A DNA stretch of 64,000 nt from Komagataeibacter diospyri (GTDB taxonomy: Bacteria > Pseudomonadota > Alphaproteobacteria > Acetobacterales > Acetobacteraceae), in the NCBI RefSeq assembly GCF_006538165.1, contig NZ_BDLU01000063.1, positions 62,001 through 126,000 on the forward strand. The letters run 5' to 3'. Positions 49,296-60,014 of the stretch are shown piece after piece (the stretch's first letter is position 1; each line of letters starts with the position of its first letter). Both the position numbers and the translations under genes were made by a program. The notes beneath the pieces are model-generated. The model had not been told where the DNA came from, made no database searches, and saw only the letters and a program-made list of their open reading frames with translations.

Positions 49296-51773
49296 ATGGC
49301 ACAGAACGGAAATGCACGGCGCATACTCCTTGGCTCGGTCGCAGCGCTGGTCGTGATCGCGGGCGGGGCGGGGCTTGCGGTCAAGTCCATGCTGGACCCT
49401 GATGCGCTGCGCACCAAGGCCATTGCCGCGATTGAAAAGCAGACCGGTCGCAAGGTGCGCATGGGGGGGCTGGAACTGCATGTCTTCCCGACGCTGTCGC
49501 TGTCCGTAAGTGATGTCGGGCTGTCGGACATGGCCGGTGGGGCCTATACCGACATGGTGACGGCGGAAAAGCTGCAGGCCAGCGTGGGATTGATGGCGCT
49601 GCTGCACCATGAAATCCGGCTGGAAGACCTGAAGCTGGTCCACCCTGTCGTCCATCTGGAACGCACCGACAAGGGTATGGCCAACTGGCGTCTGTCGCCC
49701 ACCGGCGCGCAGGCCACGGCCACGGCTGACACCAAAACCACGCAGGCCGCGTCCGACTGGAAAGTGCAGATCGGCAGCATCCGCATAAGCAATGCCGACC
49801 TTGACTGGGACGACCAGATGTCGGGCAGCAGGGGCAAGGTGGTGCTGGATCATATCAACCTGTCGGATGTTGATGGCGCAAAGCCCGAAATTGACGTGGC
49901 GGGCCATAATGACAGCGGCAGCTTCACGCTGGCGGGGCATACGGGTGCAATCAATCTGACATCCACCGCGCGGGCGGGCTGGCCGGTTGCGTTGCAGGCG
50001 GCGTTCAGGGCTGGCGGGCAGCAGGTCGGCCAGCTGGCGGTGGATGGCACGGTGGCTGACCCCGACCACATGAAGGGCTACAACATCAGGCTGGATGGCA
50101 ATATCGCCAGCCTGAAGGCGATCGAGGCGTTCGTCCCCGGCCTGAGCCTGCCTGACGCGCAGCGTCTGTCGATCAAGGCCAACGTGGTTGATGGCAGTGC
50201 GGCGGACAAGGAAGGCAGCACGCCGCTGCTCAATTCCCTGCATCTGGACACGGGCGCGGTTGATGCCGGGCAGTACCTGTCCGGCCTGACATTGCAGGGG
50301 CTGTCGGTTGACGCGCCGGGTCCGAAGGATGCCGTGACCATCCGCAGCCAGGGTACATGGCAGGGACAGGGGCTGAAACTGTCCGGCACGCTGGGGTCGC
50401 TGCAGCAGGTGGAGCAGGCGGCGCTGTCGCATCTGGCCGATCCGCTGCCGCTGTCGCTGGACCTGTCGGGTGATCCGGGCAGCCTGCGTGTCGCGGGCAC
50501 GCTGGGCGGGTCGCGCGCGGTGGTTAATGTCAACGCAACCGCAGGCAAGCTGCCGCTGCCCAATGGTGCCGTGATCGATCATCTGGAAGCCTCGACCCAT
50601 CTGGTCAGCGAGGATAACGGCGCGCATTTCCAGCTTTCGGATATTGCGCTCAAGAGCACGCAGGTCTCTCTCAAGGGGGCACTGGACCTGTCGGTTCACG
50701 GTGGGCATGCGGGCGTGCCGCTGGTCAGTGGCGCGCTTGATGCAAGCTGGGTGAACGCGGATGCCCTGATGGGTAACACGACCACCACCAGGGCCGACGC
50801 AAACACTGTCGCGCCTGCGAATGGCAAAAGCAGTGACGAAACGCTGCCGTTCGACCGGCTGCGCAAGCTGGATGCGGACCTGCGCCTGACTGTGGCACAG
50901 CTGGAATTCGAAGGTGATGAATACCACAATGCCCTGACCCATATCAGCCTGCGTAACGGGCTGCTGAAGGTCGATCCGCTACAGGCCGAAGGCACCGGCC
51001 GTCGCCTGTCGGGCCAGTTTGAAGTCAATGCATCGGGCAGCGTGCCCACCGTATCGGGCACGATCGGCACGCTGGTGCTGCCGGCGACATGGCTGGAAAG
51101 CAAGGCGGGCCTGTCCAACATGGTGCAGGGTGCGCTGCAGGTTGTGGGTGAAGTGCATACGCAGGGTAATACCGCGACCGAACTGCGCACCGCCATGACC
51201 GGGCATCTTGGCGTGTCCATGGTCAATGGCACGGTCAGCGGCAGCGCGCTGGGTGAACTGCTGGGGGATGCGGCGCGTGGCGCGCTGGGTTCCGGCCCGA
51301 TCGCGCTGCGCTGCTTTGGCCTGCATATGAGCATGGCGGACAAAAAGGCGAATGTTGACACCATCGGCGTGCAGACCAATGCGCTGACCGTGACCGGCAA
51401 GGGCACGGTGGGCATGGTGTCGCATGACCTGGACCTGCATCTTGTGCCGCAGGTCATGATCAGCGGCACCGGGGCCAGCGTGCCGCTGCGCGTGGGGGGC
51501 ACGCTTTCCGCGCCCCGTCCCAAGATGGATGGCGGCGCAGATGGCCGTTACGCCATCGGCCTGCTTCTGGGCGGTTCGGACAGCAAGGCGGCGGTCGATC
51601 CCTGTCCCGCGACGCTGAAGGCCGCGCGTGAGGGACAGGCTGGCCCCGAACCCACGACGGCGGCACCCAAGGCAAAGTCCTCTGGTGCGGCGGGCCTGCT
51701 GGGCAACTCCAAGTCCTCACCGGATGTGAAGAAGGCGGCTGGCCTGCTGAAGGGGCTGGGTATCCTGAAATGA
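49296..51773 (+). CDS. AsmA-family inner-membrane-anchored protein
   Basis: An 825-residue protein with one N-terminal membrane anchor (ILLGSVAALVVIAGGAGLAV) and a very long periplasmic part. The start KSMLDPDALRTKAIAAIEKQTGRKVRMGGLELHVFPTLSLSVSDVGLSD is the AsmA signature, and the C-terminal half has the DUF-like AsmA-2 repeat. Family members form bridge-like structures thought to carry phospholipids towards the outer membrane. A Lys/Ala tail ends the protein. The gene overlaps ATP12 by 4 nt and follows rluC by 32 nt. Confidence 0.88.
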   Translation: MAQNGNARRILLGSVAALVVIAGGAGLAVKSMLDPDALRTKAIAAIEKQTGRKVRMGGLELHVFPTLSLSVSDVGLSDMAGGAYTDMVTAEKLQASVGLMALLHHEIRLEDLKLVHPVVHLERTDKGMANWRLSPTGAQATATADTKTTQAASDWKVQIGSIRISNADLDWDDQMSGSRGKVVLDHINLSDVDGAKPEIDVAGHNDSGSFTLAGHTGAINLTSTARAGWPVALQAAFRAGGQQVGQLAVDGTVADPDHMKGYNIRLDGNIASLKAIEAFVPGLSLPDAQRLSIKANVVDGSAADKEGSTPLLNSLHLDTGAVDAGQYLSGLTLQGLSVDAPGPKDAVTIRSQGTWQGQGLKLSGTLGSLQQVEQAALSHLADPLPLSLDLSGDPGSLRVAGTLGGSRAVVNVNATAGKLPLPNGAVIDHLEASTHLVSEDNGAHFQLSDIALKSTQVSLKGALDLSVHGGHAGVPLVSGALDASWVNADALMGNTTTTRADANTVAPANGKSSDETLPFDRLRKLDADLRLTVAQLEFEGDEYHNALTHISLRNGLLKVDPLQAEGTGRRLSGQFEVNASGSVPTVSGTIGTLVLPATWLESKAGLSNMVQGALQVVGEVHTQGNTATELRTAMTGHLGVSMVNGTVSGSALGELLGDAARGALGSGPIALRCFGLHMSMADKKANVDTIGVQTNALTVTGKGTVGMVSHDLDLHLVPQVMISGTGASVPLRVGGTLSAPRPKMDGGADGRYAIGLLLGGSDSKAAVDPCPATLKAAREGQAGPEPTTAAPKAKSSGAAGLLGNSKSSPDVKKAAGLLKGLGILK

Positions 51774-52543
51774 CGCAGGGCAACGGGATGAAGGAGGGGG
51801 TAAGCCCCCCCACACCCCAGACACAGGGCAGGCGCAAGCGGTTCTGGGCACTGGCTGCCGCCCGCCCGGCGGAGGGCGGATTCAGTGTCGAACTTGACGG
51901 GCGTGGCATCCGCCTGCCCGGCGGGACGCCGCTGTGTGTCACGTCCCGGGCGCTGGCCGGTGCGATTGCCGATGAATGGGCGCATGCCGGTGGAGAAAAA
52001 GGGGGAGATTTCACCCCCGATGACCTGCCATTGACCCGTATTGCCGGCACCATGATTGAACGCGTCGCCCCCGACCCGGCAGCGCAGGTAAGCGCCCTGC
52101 TGCATTACGTGGATGGGGAACTGCTGTGCTACCGCGCGGATTATCCCGCCCTGCTGTGCGCGCGCCAGAAGGCGGAATGGGACCCGCAGCTTGCGTGGCT
52201 GCATGCCCGTTATGGCATCGATATGGCGGTGACGCAGGGCATCATGCCCCTGTCACAATCGCAGGCGGTGCATGTGGCGTGGCGTGGCATACTGGAAAAG
52301 ACGGATAATTCCACGCTTGCGGCGCTGGGTGTGATGGTGCCTGCCATGAAAAGCATCGTGCTGGGGCTGGCGGTCGTGACCGGCGCGCTGTCTGCCGCGA
52401 AGGCAGCCGAGATCGCATCCGTGGATGAACGCACCCAGATGGAGATATGGGGCAGGGATGACAGGCAGGAAGAAAGCCTGCGTCTGGCGGCGGTCGAGGT
52501 GACTGACGCATCGCGTTTCCTGCGCCTGTGCCATATGGCCTGA
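51770..52543 (+). CDS. ATP12-family F1-ATPase assembly chaperone
   Basis: A 257-residue ATP12 (AtpAF2) homologue, which in mitochondria shields the alpha subunit during F1 assembly; alphaproteobacteria keep the bacterial form. Motifs are RRKRFWALAAARPAEGGFSVELDGRGIRLPGG, ADEWAH, PLTRIAGTMIERV and DPQLAWLHARYGIDM. The ATG at 51770 overlaps the AsmA gene stop. The atp operon is not in the window. Confidence 0.92.
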   Translation: MTQGNGMKEGVSPPTPQTQGRRKRFWALAAARPAEGGFSVELDGRGIRLPGGTPLCVTSRALAGAIADEWAHAGGEKGGDFTPDDLPLTRIAGTMIERVAPDPAAQVSALLHYVDGELLCYRADYPALLCARQKAEWDPQLAWLHARYGIDMAVTQGIMPLSQSQAVHVAWRGILEKTDNSTLAALGVMVPAMKSIVLGLAVVTGALSAAKAAEIASVDERTQMEIWGRDDRQEESLRLAAVEVTDASRFLRLCHMA

Positions 52544-52555
52544 GGCAAAGGGCAG

Positions 52556-52590
52556 CCTGAAAAGGCAGCACCTAAAAACTTTATTTTCAG
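52556..52590. repeat. Intergenic palindromic repeat, copy f (remnant)
   Basis: Only one end is left: GAAAAGGCAGCACCTAAAAACTTT, matching the right arm of copy b with two changes. It lies between the ATP12 stop and the terminator. Confidence 0.6.
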
Positions 52591-52605
52591 TCGTCTACAA
52601 ACAGA

Positions 52606-52638
52606 AACGGCCCGGCATTGCACCGGGCCGTTTTTTTT
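52606..52638. terminator. Strong intrinsic terminator between ATP12 and ispDF
   Basis: The arms ACGGCCCGG (52607-52615) and CCGGGCCGT (52623-52631) form a perfect stem with a 7-nt loop followed by eight T. It ends the plus-strand operon before convergent ispDF. Confidence 0.92.
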
Positions 52639-52651
52639 GCGTCTCAGGCGA

Positions 52652-53821
52652 TCAGGGCACCAGCACCGTGGCGCTGGCCAGGCAGGCTATGCCTTCCTCG
52701 CGCCCGGTAAAGCCAAGACGTTCGGAGGTCGTGGCCTTGACCGAGATCCGGTCGATATCAACCTTCAGCAGTTCGGCCAGACGGGCGCGCATCGCTTCCG
52801 AATGGGGGCCAATCTTGGGGCGTTCACAGATCAGGGTCACATCGGCATTGACCAGCATGCCGCCGCGCTGGCGGATGCGTTCGCCCGCATGGACCAGGAA
52901 GCGCGCGCTGTCCGCGTCCTTCCATTCATTCTGGCTGGGGGGGAAGTGGCGGCCGATGTCGCCTTCGGCCAGTGCGCCGTAAATGGCGTCGCACAGGGCG
53001 TGGATGCCCACATCCGCATCCGAGTGGCCTGCAAGGCCGCGCGTGTGCGGCACGTTGATGCCGCACATGATCAGGGGCCGGTTTTCGGCAAAGGCGTGTA
53101 CGTCGTAGCCCGTCCCGGTGCGCGGCAGCAGGGTCGGGCCGATCAGGCGTTCCAGGCGCACCAGATCCTCCTTGTAGGTCAGTTTGATGTTGTCTTCCGA
53201 ACCGGGAACGATGGCCACGTGGTGTCCCGCCTGTTCCAGCAGGGCAGCGTCATCGGTGGCGTCGGCGGCACTGGCCGCGCGGTGCAGGTCACGCAGCAGC
53301 GCGAAACGGAAACCCTGCGGCGTCTGGGCGCGGAACAGGTCGGTGCGGGGCACGGTATCGGTAATGATTCCGTCCTTCGCACGCTTGATGGTGTCGGCCA
53401 CCGGCACGGCGGGGATTACGCCCGGGTGCTTTTCCAGTGCCGCGATCACGCCCTGCGTCACCTCGGCCGGGACGTAGGGGCGCGCGCCGTCATGGATCAG
53501 CACCAGTTCGGGACGCGCGTTTTCAGGCAGGCGGTCAAGGGCGTCCAGACCGGCGCTGACGCTGGCCTGTCGCGTGGCCCCGCCCGGAACAATCGGCAGG
53601 ACCGTGCAGTCGGTGGGGGCGAACCCCTCCAGCGCACTGGCCAGCAGGGCGGGATCGCCCACGGGCTGGATCATGCCGACATGAGGAGCAAGGGCATCCG
53701 CCGCATGGCGGATGACGGGTCGCCCGCCGAGCGTGACATACTGCTTGGCGAGGGGTGTCGCGGTCTGGGCGCTGTACCGGCTGCCCTGACCCGCGGCGAG
53801 AAGGATGGCTGCAACACGCAT
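52652..53821 (-). CDS. ispDF: Bifunctional 2-C-methyl-D-erythritol 4-phosphate cytidylyltransferase / 2,4-cyclodiphosphate synthase
   Basis: A fusion carrying two MEP-pathway enzymes for isoprenoid synthesis in one 389-residue chain. The IspD part (to about residue 228) has [13 protein letters not shown], the nucleotide loop, and IHDGARPYV. The IspF part begins [10 protein letters not shown] with metal ligands, then [23 protein letters not shown] and [21 protein letters not shown]. Such fusions are common in alphaproteobacteria; IspE, which acts between the two steps, is not here. Start chosen at the ATG at 53821 ([11 protein letters not shown]). Confidence 0.97.
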   Translation of the reverse strand: MRVAAILLAAGQGSRYSAQTATPLAKQYVTLGGRPVIRHAADALAPHVGMIQPVGDPALLASALEGFAPTDCTVLPIVPGGATRQASVSAGLDALDRLPENARPELVLIHDGARPYVPAEVTQGVIAALEKHPGVIPAVPVADTIKRAKDGIITDTVPRTDLFRAQTPQGFRFALLRDLHRAASAADATDDAALLEQAGHHVAIVPGSEDNIKLTYKEDLVRLERLIGPTLLPRTGTGYDVHAFAENRPLIMCGINVPHTRGLAGHSDADVGIHALCDAIYGALAEGDIGRHFPPSQNEWKDADSARFLVHAGERIRQRGGMLVNADVTLICERPKIGPHSEAMRARLAELLKVDIDRISVKATTSERLGFTGREEGIACLASATVLVP

Positions 53822-54059
53822 GATGCGGAGCAATGCGGCCATGTGGCCCGCGCGTCAAGCACTGAGCGTGGACTGACTGCCCGCGCGGGTGCATTGGCCT
53901 GCACGAAAATGTTTCCCCAATGCACCGAACCTGATTGCACGGGGCGGCGGGAGAGGGTATTCTGCCTAAATCATAAGCATTATTGGTGGATATTGCAGCC
54001 GGCATGCCTTTCTGCCGCCATCGGGCGCGGCTGGGGTTTTCGGCGGGGAAGCGTGGTTC

Positions 54060-55121
54060 ATGTCGTCTCAGCTACTGTCGCCCATTGATCTGGGGGGTGG
54101 GGTCGTCCTTCAGGCGCCCGTCATTCTGGCGCCCATGGCCGGGGTGACCGACCTGCCGTTCCGCAGGCTGGCGCGCAGGCTGGGGGCGGGGCTGGTCGTG
54201 TCCGAAATGATCGCGTCATGGGCCATGGTGCGGGAGAACGAGAACACACTGCGCATGGCTGAAGTTGCGGATGACGGCCCCAATTCCGTGCAGCTGGCGG
54301 GCTGCGACCCCGACGCCATGGGGCAGGCCGCGCGGATTGCGGTCGATCGCGGGGCGGACATCATCGACATCAATTTCGGCTGCCCGGTGAAAAAAGTGGC
54401 GGTGGGGCAACTGGCCGGCTCCGCGCTGATGCGCGACGAGGTACAGGCCGCCCGCCTGCTGGAAGGGGTGGTCCGCGCGGTGGATGTGCCCGTGACACTG
54501 AAGATGCGCATGGGCTGGGACCACAACAGCCTGAACGCCCCCAGACTTGCGCGGATTGCACAGGAATCGGGCATACGCATGGTGACGGTCCATGGCCGCA
54601 CCCGGCAGCAGTTCTATAACGGCACGGCGGACTGGCATTTCGTCCGTAACGTGGTGGATGCGGTGGACCTGCCGGTTATCGTCAATGGCGACATCCTGAC
54701 GGTGGAAGATGCCCGCGTGGCGCTGGAACGTTCTGGCGCGCGCGGCGTCATGATCGGGCGTGGCTGCTATGGCCGTCCATGGTTCCTGGCGCAGGTTGCG
54801 CGCGCGCTCATGCATGGCGAACACGTGCCCGAACCCGACCTTGCGGCGGAAAAAGCCATCGTGCTGGAACATTACGGCATGATGATCGACCATTTTGGCG
54901 CCCATCCTGGCCTGCGCCTCGCGCGCAAGCATGTGTCGTGGTACTCGGCGGGCCTGCCGGATTCCGCGGGTTTCCGCGCAGCAGTCAACCGGGTCGATAC
55001 GGTGGATGCGGCCATTGGCATGATCCATGAATTCTATGATCGCCAGATCGAAGCGGGCAATGTGCGCGGGCCGCGCCCGTCCACCGTAGGGGCGGAAAGG
55101 GCCGCGGCACAGGCGGCATGA
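54060..55121 (+). CDS. dusB: tRNA-dihydrouridine synthase B (NifR3)
   Basis: DusB reduces uridine to dihydrouridine at position 17 of tRNAs using FMN and NADPH. The 353-residue protein has APMAGVTDLPFRRLARR, the catalytic cysteine in NFGCPVKKV, VTVHGRTRQQFYNGTADW and NGDI, GVMIGRGCYGRPW. In alphaproteobacteria it is the first gene of the nifR3-ntrBC operon, seen here: its stop overlaps ntrB by 4 nt. The 238-bp gap from the divergent ispDF start holds an AT-rich stretch (53960-53995) likely to contain the operon promoter. Confidence 0.97.
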   Translation: MSSQLLSPIDLGGGVVLQAPVILAPMAGVTDLPFRRLARRLGAGLVVSEMIASWAMVRENENTLRMAEVADDGPNSVQLAGCDPDAMGQAARIAVDRGADIIDINFGCPVKKVAVGQLAGSALMRDEVQAARLLEGVVRAVDVPVTLKMRMGWDHNSLNAPRLARIAQESGIRMVTVHGRTRQQFYNGTADWHFVRNVVDAVDLPVIVNGDILTVEDARVALERSGARGVMIGRGCYGRPWFLAQVARALMHGEHVPEPDLAAEKAIVLEHYGMMIDHFGAHPGLRLARKHVSWYSAGLPDSAGFRAAVNRVDTVDAAIGMIHEFYDRQIEAGNVRGPRPSTVGAERAAAQAA

Positions 55122-56263
55122 GGATGGGTCCGCTTTCCCCTGTTTCCCATGTGCCGTGCGCGCCCGATAACGTGATGGGCAACGGGCGCGTGATCCTCGA
55201 CTCGCTGGCGCTGCCGGTCATGGTTGTGCGGGCGGATAACGCCATCGGGTATGTAAACAGCGCGGCGGAACCGTTTTTCGGCATGTCGCGCGCGCATCTG
55301 GTTCAGATGCGGCTGACCGATATCCTGCCCGGTGACAGTCCGCTGTTTCTGCTGATGGAACAGGTCCGCGCGCAGGACCATACGGTGGTTGAACACGAAG
55401 TCACGCTGGAAAGCCCCCGCCTGCGCCATGACGGGGTGACGGTGCAGGGCGCGCCGGTCATGGAAGAACCCGGTTCGGTCGTGCTGACCTTCCATGATTT
55501 TTCAGCCGTGCGCGTGCTGGACCGGCAGCTGACCTTCCGCTCCGCCGCCCGCAGTGTCGCGGGTATGGCGGCCATCCTGGCCCATGAGGTCAAAAACCCG
55601 CTATCGGGTATCCGGGGGGCGGCCCAGCTGCTGGAAACATCGGTGGGCGAATCCGATCGTGAGCTTGCGGTCCTGATCCAGGACGAGGTCAACCGCATCC
55701 GTGACCTTGTGGACCGGATGGACATGTTCAGCGACCGGCCGATCGACCGTCGACCCGTGAACATCCACCGCGTGCTGGAACATGTGCGCAGGCTGGCGCA
55801 GCAGGGCTTTGCCGCCGATATCCGCTTTCACGAGGTGTATGACCCTTCGCTGCCGCCGGTATGGGGCAACCGTGACCAGCTGGTGCAGGTGCTGCTTAAC
55901 CTGGTCAAGAACGCGGCCGAAGCCCTGCATGCAAATCCCGATGACGCGGCCCCGCCCGAAATCACCCTGACCACCAGCTACCGTCCCGGCATATGGGTTT
56001 CCACCGGGGCGGGCAGCCAGCGCGTGCAGCTGCCGCTGCTGGTGTCGGTGCGCGATAACGGTCCAGGCATTCCCGAAAACATCCGCCCGCACCTGTTCGA
56101 ACCCTTCCTGACAACCAAGACCACGGGCAGCGGGCTGGGGCTGGCGCTGGCTGGCAAGATCGTGGGCGACCATGGTGGCGTGATCGAGGTGGAAAGCCAG
56201 CCCGGCCGCACCGAGGTCCTGCTGCACCTGCCTGTCGTGACCGAGGGCCGGGACACACCATGA
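55118..56263 (+). CDS. ntrB: Nitrogen regulation sensor histidine kinase NtrB (GlnL)
   Basis: NtrB phosphorylates or dephosphorylates NtrC under control of PII protein, signalling nitrogen status. The 381-residue cytosolic protein has an N-terminal PAS domain (LPVMVVRADNAIGYVNSAAEPFFGM), H156 in LAHEVKNPLSG, and the ATPase boxes LVKNAAEAL, DNGPGIP and TTGSGLGLAL. It has no membrane segment. It overlaps dusB by 4 nt and precedes its partner ntrC by 35 nt. Confidence 0.96.
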   Translation: MRMGPLSPVSHVPCAPDNVMGNGRVILDSLALPVMVVRADNAIGYVNSAAEPFFGMSRAHLVQMRLTDILPGDSPLFLLMEQVRAQDHTVVEHEVTLESPRLRHDGVTVQGAPVMEEPGSVVLTFHDFSAVRVLDRQLTFRSAARSVAGMAAILAHEVKNPLSGIRGAAQLLETSVGESDRELAVLIQDEVNRIRDLVDRMDMFSDRPIDRRPVNIHRVLEHVRRLAQQGFAADIRFHEVYDPSLPPVWGNRDQLVQVLLNLVKNAAEALHANPDDAAPPEITLTTSYRPGIWVSTGAGSQRVQLPLLVSVRDNGPGIPENIRPHLFEPFLTTKTTGSGLGLALAGKIVGDHGGVIEVESQPGRTEVLLHLPVVTEGRDTP

Positions 56264-56298
56264 TGTTCCCCCCACTGGACCTGAGAGATTTATAGCGT

Positions 56299-57750
56299 AT
56301 GTCGCTGCCGACCATTCTTGTTGCTGATGATGACCGCTCCATTCGTACGGTGCTGAGCCAGGCGCTGGGGCGTGGGGGCTATCAGGTCCGCACCACCGCC
56401 CAGGCGTCCACCCTGTGGCAGTGGGTGGAGGAAGGCGAGGGCGACCTCGTCATCACCGATGTTGTCATGCCCGATGAAAACGGGCTGGACCTGATCCCGC
56501 GCATCCGCCGCATCCGCCCCGACCTGCGCGTTGTGGTCATGAGTGCGCAGTCCACGTTGATGACGGCGGTCAAGGCGACCCAGCGCGGCGCGTTCGAATA
56601 TCTGCCCAAGCCCTTTGACCTCAAGGAAGTGCTGGCGGTGGTCGCCCGCGCGCTGGCCACTCCCGCCACCCCCGTGCAGCCGCTGGCCCCGCCGCAGCCG
56701 GATGAACAGATGTCGCTGATCGGGCGGTCGGTGGTGATGCAGGACATCTACCGCATCATTGCCCGCCTTACGACATCGGACCTGACGGTGATGATCAACG
56801 GTGAAAGCGGCACAGGCAAGGAACTGGTGGCCCGCGCCCTGCATGATTACGGGCGCAGGCGTACCGGACCGTTTGTCGCCATCAACATGGCCGCCATCCC
56901 GCGCAACCTGATCGAAAGCGAACTGTTCGGGCACGAACGCGGCGCCTTTACCGGGGCGACCAGCCGGGTTGCCGGGCGGTTTGAACAGGCGGCGGGAGGC
57001 ACGCTGTTCCTTGATGAAATCGGGGATATGCCGCCTGAAGCCCAGACCCGCCTCCTGCGCGTATTGCAGGATGGGGAGTTCACGACCGTGGGCGGCACCA
57101 CGCCCATCCGCGCCAATGTGCGCATCATAGCGGCCACCCACCGTGACCTGCGGCAGGCGATCCGGGCCGGTACCTTCCGCGAGGACCTGTACTATCGCCT
57201 GAACGTGGTGCCCATGCGTCTGCCGCCCCTGCGTGAACGGGTGGAGGACATTCCCCTGCTGGCGCGGCATTTCCTGAATGAAAACGTCGAAGGTGCCGGC
57301 AGTGTGCGCGTACTGGATGACGAGGCGATGGCACAGCTGCAGGCCTATCGCTGGCCAGGCAATGTGCGTGAGCTTGAAAACCTCATGCGGCGCATCACGG
57401 CACTCCATCCACAGGAAAGCATAGGCGCTGACATCATCGCAGCCGAACTGGCCGAGGCCAGCAATACGGCAGCACCAGGGGAAAGCGCGGGCGGCGGCAC
57501 TGCCGAGACACTGGCCGAGGCGGTGGAACGGCACCTGCGCCGCTTTCTGGCATCCGGGCAGGACGGGATGCCGCTGAGCGATATTTACGACAAGGTCATT
57601 GCCGAGGTCGAACGCCCGCTGATTACCATGACGCTGGCAGCCACGCGGGGGAACCAGATCCGGGCCGCGGCCATGCTGGGGCTGAACCGCAATACGCTGC
57701 GCAAGAAAATCAGGGACCTGGATATTCCGGTCGTGCGCGGCGGCGCGTGA
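56299..57750 (+). CDS. ntrC: Nitrogen regulation response regulator NtrC (GlnG)
   Basis: NtrC is a sigma-54-dependent activator of nitrogen assimilation genes. The 483-residue protein has a receiver domain with phosphorylation site D54 and K104, an AAA+ domain with Walker A GESGTGKE (168-175), the sigma-54-contacting GAFTGA loop (215-220) and Walker B TLFLDE, and a Fis-type helix-turn-helix at the C-terminus ([20 protein letters not shown]). It is fully equipped as an activator, unlike NtrX two genes later. The GTG of ntrY overlaps its stop. Confidence 0.97.
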   Translation: MSLPTILVADDDRSIRTVLSQALGRGGYQVRTTAQASTLWQWVEEGEGDLVITDVVMPDENGLDLIPRIRRIRPDLRVVVMSAQSTLMTAVKATQRGAFEYLPKPFDLKEVLAVVARALATPATPVQPLAPPQPDEQMSLIGRSVVMQDIYRIIARLTTSDLTVMINGESGTGKELVARALHDYGRRRTGPFVAINMAAIPRNLIESELFGHERGAFTGATSRVAGRFEQAAGGTLFLDEIGDMPPEAQTRLLRVLQDGEFTTVGGTTPIRANVRIIAATHRDLRQAIRAGTFREDLYYRLNVVPMRLPPLRERVEDIPLLARHFLNENVEGAGSVRVLDDEAMAQLQAYRWPGNVRELENLMRRITALHPQESIGADIIAAELAEASNTAAPGESAGGGTAETLAEAVERHLRRFLASGQDGMPLSDIYDKVIAEVERPLITMTLAATRGNQIRAAAMLGLNRNTLRKKIRDLDIPVVRGGA

Positions 57751-60014
57751 GCATGAACGCGACACAACGCCCCGGCATGGCCTACCGGCTGGCCCGACGG
57801 GGGCTGGACATGCTGGTGCGGCGCAACGTGGCGCTGGTGCTGGTGCTGCTGGCGCTGGTGCTGGGGGTCGCGACCTTCGTGGTGCTGTCGGGTGGCAAGT
57901 CGCTGGCCCATCACCCGCAGATCCAGGCGCTGGTCTTTATCCTGAACTTTCTCGTGCTGCTGCTGCTGGCGACCTCGCTTACGGAAAAGGTCGGGCGTGT
58001 GCTGGCCGAACGCCGCAGCGGGCTGGCAGGCGCACGGCTGCATGTGCGGCTGGTCACGCTGTTTGGCATTGTCGCGGTGGCGCCGACCATCGTGGTGGGC
58101 ACGTTCGCCGCCGTGTTCTTTCACTACGGCATCCAGATCTGGTTCAGTGACCGGGTGAATACCGCCCTGAACGAGGCGCTGGAGACATCACGCGGCTACC
58201 TGCAGGAACATAACGCCAATATCCGCACCGAGGCGTTCTCGCTGGCCAACTACCTTGTCAGCGCGCAGAACGGGCTGTCCGGGTCGGGGGGCGACCTTTT
58301 GCATGATCCCGACGCGCTGGCGCAGGTGCTGGATTCGCAGGCCACGTTGCGCGGTCTGGACGTGGCGGTGGTGTATGACCCGTTCACCAATACCGTCGTG
58401 GCGTCAGGCGGCCTGATGGGGCGGGCGGCCAACCTGAAGGACCTGCCGCCACCCGCCGCAACGCTCATGGCGCGGACGAACGAAATCGCGATCCTTGATT
58501 CGCCCGATGAAAAGACCGTCCGTGCGGTCGTGACCCTGGGGGATACGCCGCCGCTCATGCTCATGATCGCACGGCCGGTGGACCCCGATATCCTTGAACA
58601 CATGCACCGCACCGAACAGGTGGTGGCCGATTACAAGCGCCTGAACGGCAACCGGGCCAAGATCCAGTTCACCTTCGTGCTGATCTTCGCCCTTGTGGCC
58701 GTGCTGGTGCTGGGGGCGGCGATCCTGATCGGTCTCATGCTGGCCAACCAGATCGTGCGTCCGCTGGGGCTGCTGATCCTGGCGTCCGAACGCGTCAGCA
58801 AGGGCAATCTGGACAGCAACGTGCCCGAGGGCGAGCGCGATGACGAGGTCTCCAGCCTGTCACGCGCCTTCAACCGCATGACAACGCAGCTTGCGACCCA
58901 GCGCGCGGAACTGGTCAACGCCACCAACCAGATCAATGAACGCCGCAGGTTTACCGAAGCCGTGCTGTCGGGGGTTTCGGCGGGCGTCATCGGGCTGGAT
59001 TCGCACGGCATGATCGAACTGCCCAACCGTGCCGCCAGCGTCCTGCTGCAGCGTGACATGGCGGCCAGTGTCGGGCGTCCGCTGACCGAAGTGGTGCCGG
59101 AACTCGGTACCATGCTGGAACGCATCGCCCAGCAGGGTGGACGTGAACTGACGGGCGAGGTGCAGGTGCTGGCCGGTGGGCGCGCCTGTACCCTGCTGGT
59201 GCGAATCGGCGCGGAAATGCAGAGCACGGTGACCGGTGATTTCGCGGATGGCTATGTCGTCACCTTTGACGACATAACTGCCCTGCAGGTTGCGCAGCGC
59301 AAGGCGGCGTGGGCCGATGTCGCCCGCCGCATCGCGCATGAAATCAAGAACCCGCTTACCCCCATCCAGCTTGCCGCCGAACGGCTCAAGCGCCGCTTCC
59401 TGCGCGAGATATCATCCGACCCCGACACATTTGCCCAGTGTGTGGATACCATCATCCGCCATGTGGGGGATATCGGGCGCATGGTGGATGAATTTTCCGC
59501 CTTTGCCCGTATGCCGCAGCCGGTCATGCGCATGGAGGACCTGTCGCGTATCGTGCGCGAGGCGCTGATCCTGCAGCGCAACGCGCACCCGGAAATCCTG
59601 TATGAGGTCCACCTGCCCGACCGTGGCCCGCTGGTCCGGTGCGACCGCAGGCTGGTGGGGCAGGCGCTGACCAACCTTTTACAGAACGCGGCGGACGCCA
59701 TTGCCATGCGTCCGGAAGTCGGGGCGGCTGGCGGGGATGGCGTGATCGGCACGATCCGTATTACATTGAAGCAGGATGATCCGAACGTCATCCTGAGCGT
59801 TGAGGATGATGGAATCGGGTTGCCGGTCGAGGACCGCGCCCGGTTGACCGAGCCATATGTGACCCACAAGCCCAAGGGAACCGGACTTGGCCTTGCGATC
59901 GTCAAGAAGATTCTTGAGGATCATGGCGGTAGCATCGGGCTTGCGGATCGCGCCGGGAGCAGGGGAGCTGTGTCGACATTGATTTTGCCGATAAAGGACG
60001 ACCATGGGGCATGA
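57747..60014 (+). CDS. ntrY: Membrane sensor histidine kinase NtrY
   Basis: NtrY is the membrane kinase of the NtrY-NtrX pair, linked to nitrogen, redox or envelope signals depending on the species. The 755-residue protein has several N-terminal membrane segments ([21 protein letters not shown], then [16 protein letters not shown]), a periplasmic sensor region, another membrane segment before a HAMP domain (about residues 305-400), a PAS domain, H531 in [13 protein letters not shown], and ATPase boxes [17 protein letters not shown] and [10 protein letters not shown]. Start is GTG 57747 (overlapping ntrC by 4 nt) or ATG 57753. Confidence 0.96.
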   Translation: MSMNATQRPGMAYRLARRGLDMLVRRNVALVLVLLALVLGVATFVVLSGGKSLAHHPQIQALVFILNFLVLLLLATSLTEKVGRVLAERRSGLAGARLHVRLVTLFGIVAVAPTIVVGTFAAVFFHYGIQIWFSDRVNTALNEALETSRGYLQEHNANIRTEAFSLANYLVSAQNGLSGSGGDLLHDPDALAQVLDSQATLRGLDVAVVYDPFTNTVVASGGLMGRAANLKDLPPPAATLMARTNEIAILDSPDEKTVRAVVTLGDTPPLMLMIARPVDPDILEHMHRTEQVVADYKRLNGNRAKIQFTFVLIFALVAVLVLGAAILIGLMLANQIVRPLGLLILASERVSKGNLDSNVPEGERDDEVSSLSRAFNRMTTQLATQRAELVNATNQINERRRFTEAVLSGVSAGVIGLDSHGMIELPNRAASVLLQRDMAASVGRPLTEVVPELGTMLERIAQQGGRELTGEVQVLAGGRACTLLVRIGAEMQSTVTGDFADGYVVTFDDITALQVAQRKAAWADVARRIAHEIKNPLTPIQLAAERLKRRFLREISSDPDTFAQCVDTIIRHVGDIGRMVDEFSAFARMPQPVMRMEDLSRIVREALILQRNAHPEILYEVHLPDRGPLVRCDRRLVGQALTNLLQNAADAIAMRPEVGAAGGDGVIGTIRITLKQDDPNVILSVEDDGIGLPVEDRARLTEPYVTHKPKGTGLGLAIVKKILEDHGGSIGLADRAGSRGAVSTLILPIKDDHGA